Shown: positions 61,211 through 64,000 of the stretch, piece by piece | Position numbering within the stretch: position 1 is the first letter of the stretch | How the letters are laid out: every line of letters begins with the position of its first letter | NCBI GenBank assembly: GCA_045613745.1 | Contig: JAZLBP010000007.1 | Span: forward strand, 62,001-126,000 | Source: UBA940 sp045613745 | GTDB taxonomy: Bacteria > Bacteroidota > Bacteroidia > Bacteroidales > Rikenellaceae | Direction of reading: 5' to 3' | DNA: 64,000 nucleotides | Notes under the pieces: model-generated | What the model saw: the letters and a program-made list of their open reading frames with translations, nothing else | Told to the model about the DNA's origin: nothing | Databases searched by the model: none | Translations under genes and position numbers: made by a program

Positions 61211-61296
61211 GGTGAGAGGGGGATTCGAACCCCCGGTACGGTTGCCCGTACGTCAGTTTAGCAAACTGGTGGTTTCAGCCACTCACCCATCTCACC
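61210..61296 (-). tRNA. tRNA-Ser (GCT)
   Basis: 87 bases, with the long variable arm of class II tRNAs (ACGTACGGGCAACCGTAC). Acceptor GGTGAGA/TCTCACC, anticodon loop TTGCTAA (anticodon GCT), T arm GGGGG-TTCGAAT-CCCCC, discriminator G. CCA not encoded. Confidence 0.97.
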
Positions 61297-61410
61297 AAAC
61301 CCGACTATTAGTCGTATTCGGGGTGCAAAGTTACACCTTTTCGGCACATTTGCAAACTTTAAGGGTGAGTTTTTTCGAAAAAAATGTTTCGACACCCCTC
61401 ACACCCATCG

Positions 61411-62079
61411 CTACGATGGTTTAGTGCGGGTAACAACCGACGTGAAATAGACTGTAAACACGGGGAAAATCATCATTCCGATGCAGGGAAGTGCCGCCGA
61501 CATAACCTTGCCAATCGTAGTCACGGGGAACACCTCGGCACCCGCGGTCGAAAGACACATCCACGCCCACCATACACTATTGCCGAAGCTATCAACGTGG
61601 GGATTGACGCCCGACTCGTACTCGAAAAATATCAGCGCAGCAACATAGGCCACACCCGCCGCCGACAGCACATAGCTCCACAGCAGGCTCAACGCCCGAT
61701 GATCGCGGCCAATCCACATCACCACAAGCCATATCATCCAGAAGGCGCGGACAAGCGGCACGCATTTAAGCACCAAGTACCAATCGCGTCCGGGGTCGAG
61801 CCCCACAGCCTGAATGATATTGAGGTAGGGGATGGCAACAATCAGTGCGAGCAGGTTGCGCCAGAAGTAGCGGCTGCGGTTGTCGGAGTGGTACATCCTC
61901 ACAAAGAAGTCGGCCATCAGCACGCAACACGCAATCAGCTGCACAGCCATATAGGCGCCGTTCCAATGGCCCGACTGTCCGTGCAGGATGTCGCCCGTAA
62001 GGGTCACAAGGAGCGCCGCGCCAGCCAGCAGAGTTAGAATTCCGAAGGTTCGGATATAGGGGTTTTGCATAGCCGACAA
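61411..62079 (-). CDS. Voltage-gated-like ion channel with atypical selectivity filter
   Basis: 222 residues with six membrane segments arranged as four helices plus a pore unit. The pore helix region is WWAWMCLSTAGAEVFPVT, in the place of the K+-channel TVGYGD filter: here the filter reads TAGAE (Thr178-Ala-Gly-Ala-Glu182). The first part has few Arg, so voltage sensing is doubtful. Ion selectivity may differ from K+. It lies 4 bases after the sugar transporter gene and appears to be the third gene of the ribokinase unit. Confidence 0.75.
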   Translation of the reverse strand: MSAMQNPYIRTFGILTLLAGAALLVTLTGDILHGQSGHWNGAYMAVQLIACCVLMADFFVRMYHSDNRSRYFWRNLLALIVAIPYLNIIQAVGLDPGRDWYLVLKCVPLVRAFWMIWLVVMWIGRDHRALSLLWSYVLSAAGVAYVAALIFFEYESGVNPHVDSFGNSVWWAWMCLSTAGAEVFPVTTIGKVMSAALPCIGMMIFPVFTVYFTSVVTRTKPS

Positions 62080-62083
62080 AGGT

Positions 62084-63082
62084 TTAGTTGCCTGCGATTA
62101 CAATCAGTGCGAGGCCCGCGATGTAGAAGGCAAACATAGCCCACAGCAGACCCGAGGTGCCACGACTACCACGGAACTCGCGCCACACGAACACGCCCCA
62201 GATGGCAGCAATCATCGGTGCGCCTTGTCCGAGTGCATAGCTCACAGCCGCACCTGCGCGTCCTGCGGCAATGTAGCTAAACGCTGTTCCGAGGCACCAA
62301 ATCAAGCCTCCGAGCAGTCCGGGGATGTGCGAGCGCAGTCCTCCTGCCCAGAAGTCACGATAGCTCACGGGCTCGCCCATCAGAGGTCGGCGCATCAGTA
62401 GGGTGTTAAACAGAATGTTGCTCACAAACACACCTATTGAGAACACAAAGACTGCCGAATAGGGAGTGAGCATACCTGCGGTGGGCGATTCGAAGTTGTC
62501 GAGGTCCATTGCGCGCGCCACAAAGCGGTAGAAGAACGACATCAGCACGCCCGCAACAAGTGCCAGAGCGATGCCCATACCGCCCTTGCCCGAATCACCG
62601 CGGTCGGCACGCGCCGAAGCCACACCGTTGCAGATGATGGCAACGACAATCAGCGCCACGCCAATGAAAAGGATTGTCGGGTCGCCTTTGGGTGCGCCCA
62701 CATAGTTGACGATGGTACCAAGCACCAGCGCCAGACCCACGCCCAACGGAAAGGCCACAGCCATACCCGCCAGCGACACCGAGGCCGACAGCAGGATGTT
62801 GGATGCATTGAAGATTACACCGCCCAGCAGCACGCTGAAAATATTGCGTCCTGCGGCTTGTGCCAAGTCGGGCAGCATTGCGCGTCCCGAGCTACCCAGA
62901 CTACCCATTGTAAGGCCGATGAGCAGCGCAGCCACAACCATACCGATGACATAGTCCCAATAGTAGAGTTCGTATCGCCAAGTGCGAGAGGCGAGTTTCT
63001 GGGTGTTGGCCCACGAACCCCAACACAGCATCGTAATCAGACAGAATACGACAGCCGTTGCATAAGAAGTAACAACAAACAT
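62084..63082 (-). CDS. GRP/RhaT-like (DMT superfamily) sugar permease
   Basis: 332 residues, ten membrane helices. Start ATAVVFCLITMLCWGSWANTQKLA matches the glucose/ribose porter (GRP) branch, and SYALGQGAPMIAAIWGVFVWREFRG lies near the end. Next to ribokinase, ribose uptake by proton symport is the best guess. A 25-base gap separates it from rbsK. Confidence 0.82.
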   Translation of the reverse strand: MFVVTSYATAVVFCLITMLCWGSWANTQKLASRTWRYELYYWDYVIGMVVAALLIGLTMGSLGSSGRAMLPDLAQAAGRNIFSVLLGGVIFNASNILLSASVSLAGMAVAFPLGVGLALVLGTIVNYVGAPKGDPTILFIGVALIVVAIICNGVASARADRGDSGKGGMGIALALVAGVLMSFFYRFVARAMDLDNFESPTAGMLTPYSAVFVFSIGVFVSNILFNTLLMRRPLMGEPVSYRDFWAGGLRSHIPGLLGGLIWCLGTAFSYIAAGRAGAAVSYALGQGAPMIAAIWGVFVWREFRGSRGTSGLLWAMFAFYIAGLALIVIAGN

Positions 63083-63107
63083 AGTAGTATATAAAACATT
63101 AAACTAT

Positions 63108-64000
63108 TTAAAAATCTTTGCGATAGGGGATGGACGATTGTGCGCCCATACGCGTAACGGAGATGGCCGCCGCGTGACTTGCAAAACGAGCTGCATCGAC
63201 CAAGTTCTTGCCCTCGGAGAGAGCCACCACAAGCGCACCGCTAAATACGTCGCCTGCGGCAGTGGTGTCGATGGCAACAACCGATTCGGCATTTATGAGG
63301 TCACACTCCGTGTGGGTGCGGATGAGAGCACCGTCTCTGCCGAGAGTTATGATTGCCGCATTTGCACCCATTTCGAGCAACACCTCGGCCGCGCGCTCCA
63401 CCTCGGCAGGGTGGTCGATTTTCACACCCGTTATCATCTGACACTCGCCAAGATTGGGAGTGATGAGATAGAGTTTACTCATCAGTTGGTGCGACAGCGA
63501 GGCAGCGGGTGCAGGATTCAGAATAACCTTCACACCGTGCGCCGCAGCCATCTCGGCAGCATACTCAACCACCTCCATTGGAATTTCGAGCTGCATCAGC
63601 AGGTATTCGGCACCGCAGATAAGTTCGCGATGGCGGTCGATGTCGGCTGTGGTGAGGGTATTGTTGGCTCCGGGGGCCACCACAATGCAATTTTCGCCGT
63701 GGGCATCCACAGTGATGAGTGCCACACCCGAAGGTGCCGAGCCGTCGCGAGTGATGGTGTCGGTGTCGATTCCGTCGGCGGCGTAGCCTCGCAGGGCACT
63801 CTCGCCAAACATATCGTGCCCCACTTTGGCAATGAAGGCCACATCTCCACCCAAGCGGGCAACAGCCACAGCCTGATTGGCACCCTTGCCGCCTGCGGTC
63901 ATCAGGAATTCGCCGCCGATGACCGTCTCACCGGGCGAAGGGATTCGGGTGGTTTTGATTACAAGGTCGGTATTGGAACTACCTATAACCACGATTTTTT
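63108..64000 (-). CDS. rbsK: Ribokinase (5' end outside the window)
   Basis: At least 297 residues; the frame runs to the window edge, with the first codons (Lys-Ile-Val-Val-Ile-Gly-Ser) indicating that only the very N-terminus is missing. PfkB motifs: GGKGANQAVAVARLGG and DTTAAGDVFSGALVVAL with the catalytic Asp. It phosphorylates ribose with ATP. The downstream permease supplies a substrate route. Confidence 0.92.
   Translation of the reverse strand, partial: KIVVIGSSNTDLVIKTTRIPSPGETVIGGEFLMTAGGKGANQAVAVARLGGDVAFIAKVGHDMFGESALRGYAADGIDTDTITRDGSAPSGVALITVDAHGENCIVVAPGANNTLTTADIDRHRELICGAEYLLMQLEIPMEVVEYAAEMAAAHGVKVILNPAPAASLSHQLMSKLYLITPNLGECQMITGVKIDHPAEVERAAEVLLEMGANAAIITLGRDGALIRTHTECDLINAESVVAIDTTAAGDVFSGALVVALSEGKNLVDAARFASHAAAISVTRMGAQSSIPYRKDF

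Overview
The window looks like a piece of Bacteroidales chromosome, probably Rikenellaceae/Alistipes-like. The evidence is several promoters of the Bacteroidetes type (TTTG, about 19 bases, TAnnTTTG), families largely confined to the phylum (DUF4837, DUF3822, DUF4369-TlpA, head GIN domain) and the acpP-fabF-rnc neighbourhood. The genus is inference. Most of it is ordinary core genome; the accessory or odd material sits in the gaps between genes.

Layout. 1-6.6 kb: end of a PepD dipeptidase, then a minus-strand heavy-metal RND efflux operon (His/Cys-rich secreted protein, extremely His-rich adaptor, CusA/CzcA-type pump, TolC-type channel). 6.7-15 kb: GH32 fructanase lipoprotein, DUF554 membrane protein, AraC regulator, coiled-coil membrane protein, PfkB kinase, folB, OmpA-family porin, and an AT-rich lipoprotein whose promoter abuts a (GAA)9 tract. 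15-20 kb: esterase, then a PhoB/PhoR-like two-component pair followed by a PiT phosphate transporter, with three 11-bp-spaced repeats between them. 20-28.8 kb: outer-membrane protein, ispF, full-length pepD, ArsB-like permease, choloylglycine-hydrolase-family enzyme, DUF4837 lipoprotein, polysaccharide deacetylase, ubiX, cyclophilin. 28.8-37 kb: waaA, yraN, an in-frame PurN-PepE fusion, acpP-fabF-rnc-radC, and an aldehyde dehydrogenase/SDR pair. 37.3-40.3 kb: phage-like remnant (terminase large subunit, small protein, S24 repressor). 40.3-52 kb: coaD, lpxD, ruvC, two DUF4369 lipoproteins, tRNA-Asp with a partial duplication of its 3' flank, rsmD, helicase, GIN-domain protein, mutS. 52-55.3 kb: ribosomal operon rplM-rpsI-rpsB-tsf. 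55.4-64 kb: mntP, Stealth phosphotransferase and GT2, prfB with a programmed +1 frameshift, cysS, tRNA-Ser, an ion channel, and a sugar transporter plus ribokinase.

The most unusual signal is a dispersed element present five times (25.4, 38.8, 39.0, 52.3 and 52.4 kb). Each copy has a conserved core hairpin (CATAC stem with an asymmetric internal loop), all in the same orientation, enclosed by outer arms whose sequence differs from copy to copy but which pair within each copy. Three copies start within about 15 nt of, or overlap, the stop codon of a minus-strand gene. This is the pattern expected of a structured RNA, 3'-UTR or REP-like element. Other leads are the PurN-PepE fusion, the tRNA-Asp 3' duplication, nested inverted repeats abutting tRNA-Ser, the putative Pho box, a possibly leaderless mntP transcript and the (GAA)9 promoter. 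I found no CRISPR array, rRNA gene or complete insertion sequence.
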